Position numbers and translations under genes: made by a program. Source: an uncultured Sulfitobacter sp. (GTDB lineage: Bacteria > Pseudomonadota > Alphaproteobacteria > Rhodobacterales > Rhodobacteraceae). From it: 14,571 nt of DNA. The stretch lies in contig CALAIJ010000199.1 in assembly GCA_937923365.1 (NCBI GenBank), forward strand, positions 1 to 14,571. The letters run 5' to 3'. Positions within the stretch are counted from its first letter, which is position 1. Every line of letters begins with the position of its first letter. Below are positions 14,379 through 14,571 of this stretch, one piece after another. The notes under the pieces are model-generated. The model searched no databases and was not told the DNA's origin. It worked only from the letters and a program-made list of their open reading frames with translations.

Positions 14379-14571
14379 AGTCTCTTTCCTTTCAAAGGCG
14401 CTGAAATGCGCTTGTCGTTGTGATGACACCAATCTGGGGACCCGCAGGCACAAACACAAAGCACGTCCGCTCACCGTTCCGTGTCGGGTCGGGATTTCGC
14501 GCGATTGGGCCGAAACAATAGAAGGTGCAGTGTCCGTGAGCCGTTGATTTCATTTACAATACTCACTCTGG
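14379..14571. other. Upstream region of the small secreted gene, no further gene seen
   Basis: No convincing coding frame, RNA gene or strong promoter is visible in these 193 bases. A short inverted repeat (GCGC around TGAAAT) lies just before the ribosome site of the secreted gene. Two copies of a GTCCG-N4-CCGTT pattern occur at 14465-14478 and 14532-14545. The promoter of the secreted gene should be here but could not be placed. Confidence 0.5.

Overview
The window looks like chromosomal DNA of an alphaproteobacterium in the Rhodobacterales, probably a marine roseobacter. The GC content is high, and TrpA, TrpB, Pth, bL25 with a long acidic tail, YchF, DUF2237, DUF2332 and DUF4893 proteins all read like roseobacter versions. 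Genus is inference. I see no rRNA, tRNA, CRISPR array, insertion sequence, integrase or phage gene, and no gene-free stretch over 300 bases.

Layout. The left edge (1-408) holds the 3' end of trpB on the + strand. It faces a run of seven - strand genes (473-6129). In transcription order these are an unrecognised membrane protein, pth, a DUF2332 gene overlapping pth by 4 nt, then a tightly packed block: membrane-anchored serine hydrolase, DUF2237 cysteine-rich protein, M50 intramembrane metalloprotease and secreted DUF4893 protein. Next come a + strand SAM methyltransferase (6353-7060) and a - strand rplY (7114-7776), sharing a strong terminator. A + strand MFS transporter (7925-9067) converges on a - strand FMN-dependent L-lactate dehydrogenase-type gene (9077-10243). 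Divergent from it is a two-gene + strand operon (10380-11919): a Tat-exported Acg-type nitroreductase and a MarR regulator. trpA lies beyond on the - strand (11990-12781), then ychF (12935-14032, +), a bidirectional terminator and a small secreted protein (14112-14378, -).

How the genes work together. Most are housekeeping: tryptophan synthase (both subunits, but 11.6 kb apart and on opposite strands), rescue of peptidyl-tRNA (Pth), ribosome (bL25) and ribosome-associated ATPase (YchF). The best regulatory story is the nitroreductase-MarR operon. Its promoter carries two near-identical 14-bp palindromes, one filling the -35/-10 spacer and one over the expected start site, as expected for autorepression by the MarR protein. 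The least explained parts are the coupled hydrolase/DUF2237/M50/DUF4893 block, the DUF2332 gene coupled to pth, the unrecognised membrane protein, and a set of overlapping, mutually exclusive hairpins between marR and trpA. I did not find a clear new defence, secretion or mobile system; the candidates listed are modest.
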